A DNA stretch of 64,000 nucleotides from CAWDZK01 sp963807005 (lineage in GTDB: Bacteria > Actinomycetota > Actinomycetes > JACCUZ01). A program made the position numbers and the translations under genes. Within the stretch, counting starts at the first letter, position 1. Each line of letters opens with the position of its first letter. The notes under the pieces were generated by a model. It ran no database searches. It was not told the DNA's origin and worked only from the letters and a program-made list of their open reading frames with translations. Positions 47,692 through 56,058 of this stretch are shown here, piece by piece. Location: positions 558,001 through 622,000 of the forward strand of contig CAWDZK010000004.1 in NCBI GenBank assembly GCA_963807005.1, in the 5' to 3' direction.

Positions 47692-48243
47692 GTGGACTTC
47701 GGCCATGACACCGAGTGCGCCCTGGCGACCCTGGTCGAGGTGGTGAACAGCGCGCCCGGACCGGGCTCCGACGAGGGCCTGCCGGACGTGGCGGCGCTGG
47801 AGGAGCTCGTCGCGCGGCAGGCGGTCTCCGACACCGGGGAGCTCGGCGAGGACGACCTGGCGGCGGTCCGACGGCTGCGCGACCGGCTGCGCGCCGTGTT
47901 CGTCGCCGACGACGAGGCCACCGCGGTGCAGCTGGTCAACGACCTCATCGCCGACGCGAGGACGACCCCTCGGCTGACCGACCACGACGGCTGGCCGCTG
48001 CACGTCCACTACTACGCGCCGGGCTCCCGGCTGGCGGAGCACCTGGCCGCCGACGGCGGGATGGCGCTGGCGTTCGTGCTCGCGGCCGGCGAGCGGTCCC
48101 GGCTGGCGACCTGCGCCGCGCCGGACTGCGAGCGGGTGCTCGTCGACCTCTCTCGCAACCGGTCGAAGCGGTACTGCGACAGCCGTACCTGCGGCAACCG
48201 GCTGCACGTCGCGGCCTACCGGGCCCGCCAGCGCACCGGCTGA
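47692..48243 (+). CDS. CGNR zinc-finger protein (ABATE/DUF1470 type)
   Basis: This 183-residue protein begins at GTG 47692 after GGAAGGAG. The N-terminal two thirds is the helical ABATE domain; the C-terminal 45 residues form the CGNR zinc finger, CAAPDCERVLVDLSRNRSKR then YCDSRTCGNR (four cysteines). Such proteins are thought to be stress-linked transcription regulators. It is divergent from the EamA gene, so it may control that gene and hutI. Confidence 0.92.
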   Translation: MDFGHDTECALATLVEVVNSAPGPGSDEGLPDVAALEELVARQAVSDTGELGEDDLAAVRRLRDRLRAVFVADDEATAVQLVNDLIADARTTPRLTDHDGWPLHVHYYAPGSRLAEHLAADGGMALAFVLAAGERSRLATCAAPDCERVLVDLSRNRSKRYCDSRTCGNRLHVAAYRARQRTG

Positions 48244-48327
48244 CCGGACCGGCCCGACGACCCCCTCCGCCCGGCCCGCCGACCCCCCTCCGCCCCGGCT
48301 CGCCGACCTCCCTCCGCCCCGGCTCGC

Positions 48328-48357
48328 CGAGTTGATCACGTTAACGTGATCAACTCG
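48328..48357. repeat. perfect 30-bp palindrome with core TGATCACGTTAACGTGATCA
   Basis: The 15-bp halves are exact reverse complements with no loop; the centre is GTTAAC. The 20-bp core is repeated at 48395-48414. It could be a protein-binding operator or one arm of a terminator between the convergent CGNR and hutU genes. Confidence 0.88.
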
Positions 48358-48358
48358 T

Positions 48359-48388
48359 ACTGACAGCGGCCTGCAGACCGCTGTCAGT
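48359..48388. terminator. hairpin between the twin palindromes
   Basis: ACTGACAGCGG (48359-48369) and CCGCTGTCAGT (48378-48388) form a perfect 11-bp stem with an 8-nt loop. It lies between the two TGATCACG palindromes, in the gap between convergent CGNR and hutU, and could terminate either transcript. Confidence 0.6.
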
Positions 48389-48392
48389 CCCG

Positions 48393-48416
48393 AATGATCA
48401 CGTTAACGTGATCATT
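48393..48416. repeat. perfect 24-bp palindrome, second copy of the TGATCACG core
   Basis: AATGATCACGTT and AACGTGATCATT are exact reverse complements. The inner 20 bp equal the core of 48328-48357 while the flanks differ, which argues for selection on the core. Centre-to-centre spacing is 62 bp. Confidence 0.88.
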
Positions 48417-48440
48417 TCGCGGAGGCTGGTCAGTGCGGGT

Positions 48441-50123
48441 TCAGGGCTGCCAGGGCGGGGCGTGGGTGCCGTCGAGCATCGGGACCCGGATGCCGACCTC
48501 GCGGGCGGCGCGCTCGGCGATCTCGTAGCCCGCGTCCGCGTGCCGCAGCACCCCGGTGCCCGGGTCGTTGGTGAGCACCCGGGTCACCTTGTCGTACGAC
48601 GCGTCGGTGCCGTCCGCCACGACCACGACACCCGCGTGGATCGACTTCCCGATGCCCACCCCGCCGCCGTGGTGCACCGACACCCAGGTCGCCCCGGATG
48701 CGGTGTTGAGCAGGGCGTTGAGGATCGGCCAGTCGGCCACCGCGTCGGTGCCGTCCTTCATCCCCTCGGTCTCGCGCTCCGGCGAGGCGACCGACCCGGC
48801 GTCCAGGTGGTCCCGGCCGATCACGACCGGTGCCTCGACCGCACCCGAGGCCACCAGGTCGTTGAACGCCTGCCCGGCGACGTGCCGCTCGCCGTACCCC
48901 AGCCAGCAGATCCGCGACGGGAGTCCCTGACCCTTGACCTTCGCCGCGGCGAAGCGCACCCAGCGCTGCAGCTGGTCGTCGTCCGGGAACGCCTCGAGCA
49001 CCGCCGTGTCGGTGGCCGCCAGGTCGGTCGCCGAGCCGGACAGGCAGGCCCACCGGAACGGGCCGGCACCCCGGGCGAACAGCGGCCTGATGTAGGCCAG
49101 CACGAAACCGGGGTAGGCGAAGGCGTCGGCGAAGCCCATGTCCTGCGCCTGGCCGCGCAGCCCGTTGCCGTAGTCGAACACGACGGCGCCGGCGTGCAGC
49201 AGGTCGACCATCGCCCGGCAGTGCACCGCCATGGACTCGCGGGACCGGTCGACGTACTCCGAGGGCTTGGCCGCCCGCAGCTCCAGCGCCTCCTCGAGCG
49301 ACATCCCGTGCGGGACGTAGCCGTTGAGGGCGTCGTGCGCGGAGGTCTGGTCGGTGACGACGTCCGGCACCCAGCCGCGGGCGACGAGCTCCGGCAGGAC
49401 GTCGGCGCAGTTCGCGACCACCGCGACCGAGAGCGCCCGCCGCTCCCGCTTGGCCGCCTCCACCCGGGCGATGCCGTCGTCGAGCGAGTCGGCGATCTCG
49501 TCGAGGTAGCCGTGCTCGAGGCGTCGCTGCGCGCGCCACGGGTCGACCTCGATGCACAGGGCGGCGCCGCCGTTGCCGGTGACCGCCAGCGGCTGGGCTC
49601 CCCCCATGCCGCCGAGTCCGCCGGTCAGCGTGACGGTCCCGGCCAGGGTGCCGCCGAAGTGCTGGAGGGCGACCTCCGCGAAGGTGGCGTAGGTGCCCTG
49701 CAGGATGCCCTGGGTGCCGATGTAGATCCACGACCCGGCAGTCATCTGGCCGTACATCATCAGCCCGGCGTCCTCGAGCTCCCGGAAGTGCTCCGGCGTC
49801 GCCCAGCGCGGCACCAGCAGGGAGTTCGCGATGAGCACCCGTGGCGCGCCCTCGTGGGTGCGCACGACGCCTACCGGCTTCCCGGACTGCACCAGCAGGG
49901 TGTCGTCCGGGGCCATCTCCCGCAGCGAGGCGACGATCGCGTCGAACGCCTCCCACGACCGCGCGGCGCGGCCGTTGCCGCCGTACACGACCAGGTCGTC
50001 CGGGCGCTCGGCCACCTCCGGGTCGAGGTTGTTGTGCAACATCCGCAGGGCCGCCTCGGCGCCCCACGAACGGCAGGTCATCTCGGTCCCGCGCGGGGCG
50101 CGGACGGGTCGGGCTCCTCGCAT
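48441..50123 (-). CDS. hutU: urocanate hydratase
   Basis: The chosen start is ATG 50123, 560 residues. Urocanase features include HNNLDPEVAERPDDLVVYGG near the start, TAGSWIYIGTQGILQGTYAT near residue 122, and GRDHLDAGSVASPERETEGM near 450. It hydrates urocanate to imidazolonepropionate using tightly bound NAD+. An in-frame upstream ATG at 50180 would add 19 residues without family support. The 164-bp region before the next gene should hold its promoter. Confidence 0.96.
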   Translation of the reverse strand: MRGARPVRAPRGTEMTCRSWGAEAALRMLHNNLDPEVAERPDDLVVYGGNGRAARSWEAFDAIVASLREMAPDDTLLVQSGKPVGVVRTHEGAPRVLIANSLLVPRWATPEHFRELEDAGLMMYGQMTAGSWIYIGTQGILQGTYATFAEVALQHFGGTLAGTVTLTGGLGGMGGAQPLAVTGNGGAALCIEVDPWRAQRRLEHGYLDEIADSLDDGIARVEAAKRERRALSVAVVANCADVLPELVARGWVPDVVTDQTSAHDALNGYVPHGMSLEEALELRAAKPSEYVDRSRESMAVHCRAMVDLLHAGAVVFDYGNGLRGQAQDMGFADAFAYPGFVLAYIRPLFARGAGPFRWACLSGSATDLAATDTAVLEAFPDDDQLQRWVRFAAAKVKGQGLPSRICWLGYGERHVAGQAFNDLVASGAVEAPVVIGRDHLDAGSVASPERETEGMKDGTDAVADWPILNALLNTASGATWVSVHHGGGVGIGKSIHAGVVVVADGTDASYDKVTRVLTNDPGTGVLRHADAGYEIAERAAREVGIRVPMLDGTHAPPWQP

Positions 50124-50287
50124 GAGGCCCCACCTTAGGACTCCGCCGCCGCGGCCACTCGGCCGTTCGTACCGGTGCATCCGGACGTATCGGGCAGGAG
50201 ATTGCGCGCGAGCGGCCCATGCCCAGCCGGCCCCCGCTGCTGGAGCATGGGTCCTTTGTCGGCCAGGTGGGACGGGAGCGAGCGGGC

Positions 50288-50707
50288 GTGACGCGGGAAC
50301 GGGTGCAGACCTCGCTCGCCGAGGCGGTGGTGCGCGCCCTGGTGTCGGGGGACGTCCTCACGTTGCAGCGGCTGGTGCACCCCGACGTGCGGGACCACTC
50401 CGCCCAGCCCGGCCAGCCACCCGGATGGCCCGGGGTCCGGGAGCGGGCCATGACCCTGTGCTCGGCCATGCCGGAGAGCGAGGTCATGGTCGACGTCCTG
50501 GCCACGACCGGTGACACCGTCCTGGCCCGCGCCGAGCTGGTCACCCCCCGACGGGAAGCGGGCGCCGCGTCCGGCGCCCCCACGCGCCTCACGGTCGCCC
50601 TGGTGCTGAGGTTCGCCGACCGCCTGCTGGCCGAGATGTGGACCTCCCCCGACCTGGTCGCGGACCGGCCGGTCACCTTCGTCCTGCCGGAACAGGCCGT
50701 CCGCTAG
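50288..50707 (+). CDS. SnoaL/NTF2-like protein
   Basis: GTG 50288 was chosen because GGGACGGGAGCG precedes it and because 139 residues suit a single NTF2-like domain; an upstream ATG at 50219 would add 23 residues. The product contains LAEAVVRALVSGDVLTLQRL, HPDVRDHSAQPGQPPGWPG and LVLRFADRLLAEMW, the SnoaL-like pattern of a small cone-shaped fold. Role unknown. It is the only plus-strand gene among the hut/pab genes. Confidence 0.75.
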   Translation: MTRERVQTSLAEAVVRALVSGDVLTLQRLVHPDVRDHSAQPGQPPGWPGVRERAMTLCSAMPESEVMVDVLATTGDTVLARAELVTPRREAGAASGAPTRLTVALVLRFADRLLAEMWTSPDLVADRPVTFVLPEQAVR

Positions 50708-50741
50708 GCGCCCCGCCGTGGCCCGGGGTCGTAGGAGCCGG

Positions 50742-51572
50742 TCACGGGTCGACGTCGACCGCGGCGCGCCGGGCGAACTCCTCGGCGGCCGCCACGGTCG
50801 CCGGTCCCGGCGCCCCCCCGAGCTCGCGCTGCCCGACAGCGTGCACGCCTTGCACGTCCCGCGTGGAGGACGTGAGGAACACCTCGCTCGCCGCGTCCAG
50901 CGCCGACATCGGCAGGTCGCGCTCGAGCGCACCGGTCCACTCGAGCACGAGGGCGCGGGTCACGCCCGCGAGGCACCCTGAGGACAGGGGTGGCGTCACC
51001 AGCTCGCCGTCGAGCACCAGGAAAACGTTCGAGCCGGTCCCCTCGCAGAGCTCGCCGACGGTGTTCGCGAACAGCGCCTCGGTGCCGCCGGCGGCCCTGG
51101 CGTGAGCCAGGGCGACCACGTTGTCGGCGTACGACGTGGTCTTCAGCCCGGCAGTCGCCGCCCGCTCGTTGCGGACCCACGGGACGACGACCGCCTTGGC
51201 GGTGGGCGCCCAGGGGCGCAGCGGGGCGACCGCGATCACCAGGGTGGGCCCGGCGTCCCCGCGCTCGGAGCCGAGCGGGCTGGTGCCACCGGTGAGCGTG
51301 ATCCGCAGTCGCATCGGCTTCGCCGCCTCGTCCGTGTTGGCCGCCAGGACGGCAGCGACCGCGGCCCGCAGCTCGGCCTCGGAAGGCGGCGCCAGGCCGA
51401 GCCCCGCCGCCGACGCGGCCAGCCGGCGCAGGTGCCGGGTCAGGGCGAACGGGACCCCGTCGACGACCTTGGCCGTCTCGAAGACGCCGTCCCCGACGGT
51501 GAGGCCGTGGTCGAGCACGGACACCCGCGCCTGGTCGAGGTCGACGACCTCGCCGTTGAGCCACGCCTTCAT
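50742..51572 (-). CDS. pabC: class IV aminotransferase, probable aminodeoxychorismate lyase
   Basis: Start ATG 51572 overlaps the pabB-like stop by 4 bp. The 276-residue product has DHGLTVGDGVFETAKVVDG near residue 20, the PLP-binding lysine in AGLKTTSYADNVVA near 142 and ELCEGTGSNVFLVL near 172, all class IV features. Adjacent to a chorismate-binding enzyme, it most likely releases pyruvate from aminodeoxychorismate to give p-aminobenzoate for folate. Branched-chain or D-amino-acid transaminase activity cannot be excluded. Confidence 0.88.
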   Translation of the reverse strand: MKAWLNGEVVDLDQARVSVLDHGLTVGDGVFETAKVVDGVPFALTRHLRRLAASAAGLGLAPPSEAELRAAVAAVLAANTDEAAKPMRLRITLTGGTSPLGSERGDAGPTLVIAVAPLRPWAPTAKAVVVPWVRNERAATAGLKTTSYADNVVALAHARAAGGTEALFANTVGELCEGTGSNVFLVLDGELVTPPLSSGCLAGVTRALVLEWTGALERDLPMSALDAASEVFLTSSTRDVQGVHAVGQRELGGAPGPATVAAAEEFARRAAVDVDP

Positions 51573-52633
51573 CGCGCCGGTCCTTCCCGTGTCTGCCCGG
51601 TGGCGCCGCGGGCGGCCACCGTGCGCAGCCGGCGCGCCTTGAGCTCGGTCTCGTCCCACTCGGCCGCGGCGTCCGAGCCCCAGGTGATGCCCGCGCCGGT
51701 GCCGAGGTGCAGGGTCCGCTGCCTCCCGGTGCCGGAGCCGGTCGCCCAGAACGTCCGGATGCCGACCGCCAGGGTCGCACGCTGCCGGTCCGCGTCGACC
51801 CAGCCCACCGCCCCGCAGTACGGGCCGCGGGGCACCGGCTCGAGCGCCCGGATCGCCGCGAGGGCGCTGGACTTCGGCGCGCCGGTCACCGAACCGGGCG
51901 GGAACGACGCGGCGAGCAGGTCGGCCCAGCCGGCGTGGGGGCGCAGCCTGGCCGTCACCGTCGAGACCAGGTGGACCAGGCCCGGGTGCTGCTCGACCGC
52001 GGTCAGCGCCGGCACCTCGACCGAGCCGGTGACGGCCACGGCGCCGAGGTCGTTGCGCACCAGGTCGACGATCATGACGTTCTCTGCCCGGTCCTTGTCG
52101 GTCAGCCCGTCGGCCGTCACCGCCGTGCCCTTGATCGGGCCGGACGACACGAGATCCCGGTCGCGCCGGAGGAACAGCTCGGGCGAGGCAGTCACCACGT
52201 CGACGCCCAGGCCGGGCAGGCGGAGGGCGCCGGCGTACGGCGCGGGGTTGCCCTCGGCCAGCAGCGCCGCGAGGCCGCGCAGGTCGGCGCCGGCGGGCAG
52301 CGGCGCACTGAGCACCCGGCAGAGGTTCACCTGGTAGTGGTCGCCGGCGGCGATCCCGTCGCGGACGGCGGCGACGCCGGCCTGGTACTCCGCCCGGTCG
52401 AGGGAGCTGCGCCAGGCCTCGAGCGGTACCCCGGGCCACGGCGCCTCCGGCGCCGGAGCCTCGCGTACGTCCGTGAAGCGGGCGCAGGCGGTCGTGCCCT
52501 CGAAGGTGAGCAGGACCGCCCACCAGCCCCCGCCGTCCAGGACCGAGGGGTCGTCGCTGACCTCGACGAGTCCGGTGGCCAGCCGGCCGTCGAACCAGGC
52601 GTACGGCTGAGCCGAGGCCTCAGTCGAGGGCAC
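51569..52633 (-). CDS. pabB: chorismate-binding enzyme, probable aminodeoxychorismate synthase component I
   Basis: This 354-residue protein from GTG 52633 has the chorismate-enzyme core: SGPIKGTAVTADG near residue 165, ENVMIVDLVRNDLG near 185, FPPGSVTGAPKSSALAAIRA near 247 and GIRTFW. No PabA glutaminase domain is fused. Its start overlaps the end of hutH by 14 bp, so it is in the same transcript as the hut genes, an unusual place for a folate gene. Confidence 0.9.
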   Translation of the reverse strand: MPSTEASAQPYAWFDGRLATGLVEVSDDPSVLDGGGWWAVLLTFEGTTACARFTDVREAPAPEAPWPGVPLEAWRSSLDRAEYQAGVAAVRDGIAAGDHYQVNLCRVLSAPLPAGADLRGLAALLAEGNPAPYAGALRLPGLGVDVVTASPELFLRRDRDLVSSGPIKGTAVTADGLTDKDRAENVMIVDLVRNDLGAVAVTGSVEVPALTAVEQHPGLVHLVSTVTARLRPHAGWADLLAASFPPGSVTGAPKSSALAAIRALEPVPRGPYCGAVGWVDADRQRATLAVGIRTFWATGSGTGRQRTLHLGTGAGITWGSDAAAEWDETELKARRLRTVAARGATGQTREGPAR

Positions 52634-54166
52634 CGACCGCCGCCTCGGCCGCCTCGACGAGGTCGGCCAGCATCGCCTCGACCGCGACCAGCTGGTCGGA
52701 GACGTTGCGGTCCTCGTCCATCACCGGCACCTCGGACCGGACGCGGGCGTGCACCGCGCCGCTGGCCGCGCCCGGACGCGCGACGTCCGCTCGCAGGTCC
52801 AGCGCCTGGGAGGCCGCCAGCACCTCGACGGCGAGGACGTACCTGACGTTGGCCACCACCTCGCGCAGCTTGCGCATCGAGGTCCACCCCATCGAGACAT
52901 GGTCCTCCTGGTTGCCGGAGGTCGGGATGGTGTCGACGCTGCTCGGGTGCGCCAGCACCTTGTTCTCGCTGACCAGCGAGGCCGCCGGTGTACTGCGCGA
53001 TCATGAACCCGGAGTTGGTGCCGGGGCGGCGGGCGAGGAAGGCCGGCAGGCTGCGCGAGAAGGCCGGGTCGAGCATCCGGTCGGTGCGCCGCTCCGAGAT
53101 GCTCGCCAGCTCGGCGACCGCCATCGCGAGCATGTCGCCGGCGAAGGCCAGCGGCTCGCCGTGGAAGTTGCCGGTCGACATCGACCTCGCCGTCCGGGAC
53201 GATCACCGGGTTGTCCACCACCGAGCCGAGCTCGATGTCGATCACCCGCCGGGCGTGGGAGTGCACGTCGCGCACCGCGCCGTGCACCTGGGGTGCGCAG
53301 CGCAGGCAGTAGGAGTCCTGGACGGCGTGGTCGCTCTCCCGGTGGCTGGCGACCAGCGGGCTGCCGGACAGCAGGCGGCGCAGGTTCGCCGCGCTGACCA
53401 GCTGACCGGGGTGCGGGCGGATGACCTGCACCCGCTCGTCGTACGGCTTGTCGGTCCCGAGCAGGGCCTCGACGCTCATGGCGGCCGCGATGTCGGCGAC
53501 CTTGACGAGCAGGGCGATCTCGTCGACGGCGCAGCGCGAGCAGCACCTGCATGGGCTCGGTCCCGTTGATCAGGGACAGGCCCTCCTTCGGCGCGAGGAC
53601 CAACGGCTCGACCCCGGCCTCGGCAAGCAGCTCGGCGGCCGGCCGGCCGCGCAGGTCGGTGTCACCGCGGCGGCGCAGCCGGCCCTCGCCGACCAGCGGC
53701 TGGGCCAGGTGCGCGAGCTGCGCGAGGTCGCCCGACGGCGCCCACCGAGCCCTTGCCGGGGATCACCGGCAGCAGGTCGTGCGCGAGCAGCTCGAGCAGC
53801 TTGGCGGGCAGCTCGACCCGGACGCCCGAGTAGCCGGCGGTCAGGGTCCGGGCCCGCAGCAGCAGCAGGCCGCGCACCACGTCGTCGGGCAGTGGCTCGC
53901 CCACTCCCGCGCTGTGGCGACCGGATCAGCGCCAGCTGCATCCGCTCGAGGTCGCCACGACCCACGTGCGTGTCGGCCAGGGCGCCGAAGCCGGTGGTGA
54001 TGCCGTACATGACGGTGTCCCGGTCGACCGCGTCGGCGACGACGGCCCGGCTCGGGGCCATCCGCGCCGCGACCCCGTCCCCCAGGACGGCGCCGGCCTG
54101 ACCGCGGGCCACCGCGACGAGGTCGTCGAGGACGAGGGCTGCACCGGTGACCGTGACTGTCCGCAT
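52620..54166 (-). pseudogene. hutH: histidine ammonia-lyase gene with five single-base insertions
   Basis: Reading from ATG 54166 the product is a clear HutH in pieces: MYGITTGFGALADTH, then GVGEPLPDDVVRGLLLLRAR, GKGSVGA|SGDLAQLAHLA (the MIO Ala-Ser-Gly), LAPKEGLSLINGTEPMQ, VQDSYCLRCAPQVHGA, TGNFHGEPLAFAGDM and TSGNQEDHVSMGW. Each break is one extra base, at about 53916, 53736, 53532, 53182 and 52985. Removing these five gives an uninterrupted 513-residue frame ending at 52620, the normal length. The second break lies in the MIO triad, so as written no active enzyme can be made. HutH deaminates histidine to urocanate. Confidence 0.9.
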
Positions 54167-54301
54167 GGCGGGCAACCTAGTGGTGGCCGAGGGCGCCGAC
54201 AGGCCCGCCCCCGCGCGGTCGCCCGCTTTGGTCGCCGCCTCGCCGATCGGCTATGGTCTTCCTCGCACGACAGCGTGGCCGTGAGGTCCGCCGTTCGTCG
54301 C

Positions 54302-54374
54302 GCGGACGTGGCTCAGTTGGTAGAGCATCACCTTGCCAAGGTGAGGGTCGCGGGTTCGAATCCCGTCGTCCGCT
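54302..54374 (+). tRNA. tRNA-Gly(GCC)
   Basis: Acceptor arms GCGGACG and CGTCCGC pair, and the anticodon arm TCACC-TTGCCAA-GGTGA gives anticodon GCC (glycine). The T-loop GGGTTCGAATCCC is standard. CCA is not encoded. First of three clustered tRNA genes. Confidence 0.97.
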
Positions 54375-54406
54375 CGGAGGAACCCCGAGGCTTTCCGGCC
54401 TCACTC

Positions 54407-54477
54407 GGTGGAGTGGCCGAGAGGCGAGGCAACGGCCTGCAAAGCCGTCTACACGGGTTCAAATCCCGTCTCCACCT
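54407..54477 (+). tRNA. tRNA-Cys(GCA)
   Basis: Acceptor arms GGTGGAG and CTCCACC pair; the anticodon arm ACGGC-CTGCAAA-GCCGT gives anticodon GCA (cysteine). The T-loop GGGTTCAAATCCC is present. Length 71 nt, CCA not encoded. Confidence 0.97.
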
Positions 54478-54494
54478 CGAGCACCACCTGGCAC

Positions 54495-54572
54495 GGGCGA
54501 TTGGCGCAGTCTGGCTAGCGCGCTTCCCTGACACGGAAGAGGTCACAGGTTCAAGTCCTGTATCGCCCACCA
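54495..54572 (+). tRNA. tRNA-Val(GAC), 3' end is the probable integration site
   Basis: Acceptor arms GGGCGAT and ATCGCCC pair; the anticodon arm CTTCC-CTGACAC-GGAAG gives anticodon GAC (valine). Unlike the other tRNAs here it encodes CCA (54570-54572). The integrase gene of the adjoining element starts to the right and points toward it. The CCA-containing 3' end may have been supplied by the element. Confidence 0.97.
54545..54572 (+). other. putative attL core (3' part of tRNA-Val)
   Basis: The T-arm and acceptor 3' strand of tRNA-Val(GAC) are next to an integrase-excisionase pair, the classic tRNA attachment-site layout. The exact core cannot be fixed because no second copy is found in the window. 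Limits given are the likely T-arm-to-CCA region. Confidence 0.45.
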
Positions 54573-54583
54573 CAAAACCCCAG

Positions 54584-54609
54584 GTCAGAGGGGGTGTCGC
54601 TCCCTCGAC
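54584..54609 (+). terminator. hairpin after the tRNA cluster
   Basis: GTC-A-GAGGG and CCCTC-GAC pair over 8 bp with one bulged A and a 9-nt loop, starting 12 bases after tRNA-Val. It can terminate the tRNA transcript or, read from the other side, the integrase transcript. Confidence 0.5.
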
Positions 54610-54627
54610 AAGATCAATGAATGACCG

Positions 54628-54649
54628 CTGGTAGCCAAACTGGTAGCCA
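54628..54649. repeat. two direct repeats CTGGTAGCCA, candidate integrase arm sites
   Basis: CTGGTAGCCA occurs at 54628-54637 and 54640-54649, spaced 12 bp start to start (about one helical turn). They lie between the tRNA attachment site and the integrase stop codon, where arm-type sites are expected in attL. Confidence 0.5.
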
Positions 54650-54661
54650 CAGGCTGCCGGC

Positions 54662-55804
54662 TCAACGGTCCGGCGGCCCGAACAGCCGGTCCATCGGTGC
54701 CGCGGCCGCGTCCACCGTCGAGGTCGTGCGGTGACGGTAGGTGCTGGAGGTCACCCGAGTGCTCACGTGTCCGAGGACGTCTGCGACCTCCTCGAGTGGC
54801 ACGCCGGCGGCGGAAAGCAGGCTGGCCGCGCTGTGGCGTAGTTCGTGCGGGTGCCAGCGACCGAGGCCGGCGCCTTCAGTGATCTGACGCAGACTCCGCC
54901 GCAGGTTCGCAGGGTCGACGAGAGTCCCGAACCCGGTCGTGAAGACCAGGCCGGTCTCCTGCCAGTGCTCCCCCAGCGCCTCCCGCTGCGCGTCCTGGCG
55001 GGCTCGGTGCTCCTGGAGCGCCTCCACGGTCGCCAGAGGTAACCGGAGCTGGCGCCGCGACGCTGCGGTCTTCGTGGGCCCGAGCTCGATCCGTGCACCG
55101 ATACGCACGACGGCCCGCCGGACCCGCAACAGAGATCTCTCGAGGTCGATGTCCTCCCACCGCAGCGCCAGCAGCTCGCCCGGTCGCAAGCCGCAGGTGA
55201 GCGCGACAACAATCGCCGCCTCGAGCGGGTGGCCGTGCGCTGCAGCGAGCAGGACATGGGCCTGCTCGATGCTCAGAGAGCGGCCCTGCAGTTTCGGCCC
55301 AGACGGTGTCGGCACCAATACGGCGACGTTGCGGGCGACGAGCCCTTGTCGCTCGGCGTGCCGGAGGACCTGGATCAGGACGCCGCGAAGCTTGCCGAGA
55401 GTTGCGCGCGCATAGCCGGCGGCGGCCTTGTCCTGGAGGAACCGGGCGACGTCGTCGGCTGTCAGCTCACGGACCCGGCGTGCCCCCAGGGCGGGGACCA
55501 GGTGCTGTCGCACCGCCCACTCGCGGACGTCGAGAGTGCTTCCCGCCAGCTCGCCGCTGCGCTGGCGCAGCCAGTCCTCGCTCAGCGCGGCGACCGTGAT
55601 CTGGCGACCGGTTGACGAGACGCCGTCCTCGAAGTCCCGATGCAGCTCGCGGAGCTTGGCGGCAACCTCCGCGCGAGTGCGCCCTGACACCTTCCTGCGG
55701 CGCCGACGCCCGGCCGCGTCCTCCCCCACGTCGAGAAGGGCTCGCCAGCGCCCGGTCCGCGGGTCCTTGAAGATCGACCCCTCTCCGGCTCCTCGCCTCC
55801 GCAC
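54662..55804 (-). CDS. tyrosine-family site-specific integrase
   Basis: This 380-residue recombinase has an N-terminal arm-binding part (GSIFKDPRTGRWRALLDVG), a SAM-like core-binding domain (TVAALSEDWLRQRSGELAGS) and the catalytic domain with Arg in CGLRPGELLALRW near residue 208, HELRHSAASLL near 320, LGHVSTRV near 346 and the nucleophile tyrosine in STYRHR near 355. All catalytic residues are present. It probably inserts the element into tRNA-Val(GAC), as its stop is 89 bp from the tRNA end. The excisionase-like gene lies directly upstream. Confidence 0.95.
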   Translation of the reverse strand: MRRRGAGEGSIFKDPRTGRWRALLDVGEDAAGRRRRRKVSGRTRAEVAAKLRELHRDFEDGVSSTGRQITVAALSEDWLRQRSGELAGSTLDVREWAVRQHLVPALGARRVRELTADDVARFLQDKAAAGYARATLGKLRGVLIQVLRHAERQGLVARNVAVLVPTPSGPKLQGRSLSIEQAHVLLAAAHGHPLEAAIVVALTCGLRPGELLALRWEDIDLERSLLRVRRAVVRIGARIELGPTKTAASRRQLRLPLATVEALQEHRARQDAQREALGEHWQETGLVFTTGFGTLVDPANLRRSLRQITEGAGLGRWHPHELRHSAASLLSAAGVPLEEVADVLGHVSTRVTSSTYRHRTTSTVDAAAAPMDRLFGPPDR

Positions 55805-55815
55805 GCCGAGACCTC

Positions 55816-56058
55816 CTACATCGCTTCCGCGTGGTCCGGTGCCGTGTCCCGGCCGGGCCTAGCCAGCACCGCCGAGGAACTTGAACCCGCGCGCAGCCGA
55901 TCCACGAGGTCGGACAGCGCGTCGGCAGGGATCCGTCGGCAGCTGCCGATGCGCACGGACTCGAGGACGCCGGCCTGCATCAGTTCGTACAGCTTGGAAC
56001 GCCCAATCCCGAGGGCGATAGCCGCTTCTGTGGGCGTAAGGAGCATGGGGACAGTCAT
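55816..56058 (-). CDS. excisionase-like MerR/HTH_17 DNA-binding protein
   Basis: The chosen start is ATG 56058 (80 residues), overlapping the relaxase stop. It begins MTVPMLLTPTEAAIALGIGR and continues SKLYELMQAGVLESVRIG, the HTH_17/excisionase pattern, then SCRRIPADALSDLVDRL. Such proteins direct excision when paired with an integrase. The order relaxase-xis-int on one strand is that of many actinobacterial integrative elements. Confidence 0.9.
   Translation of the reverse strand: MTVPMLLTPTEAAIALGIGRSKLYELMQAGVLESVRIGSCRRIPADALSDLVDRLRAGSSSSAVLARPGRDTAPDHAEAM

Noticed and set aside
48328..48416. CRISPR-like repeated palindromes
   Set aside because: Only two copies with different flanks and a hairpin between, no regular spacer length and no cas genes in the window.
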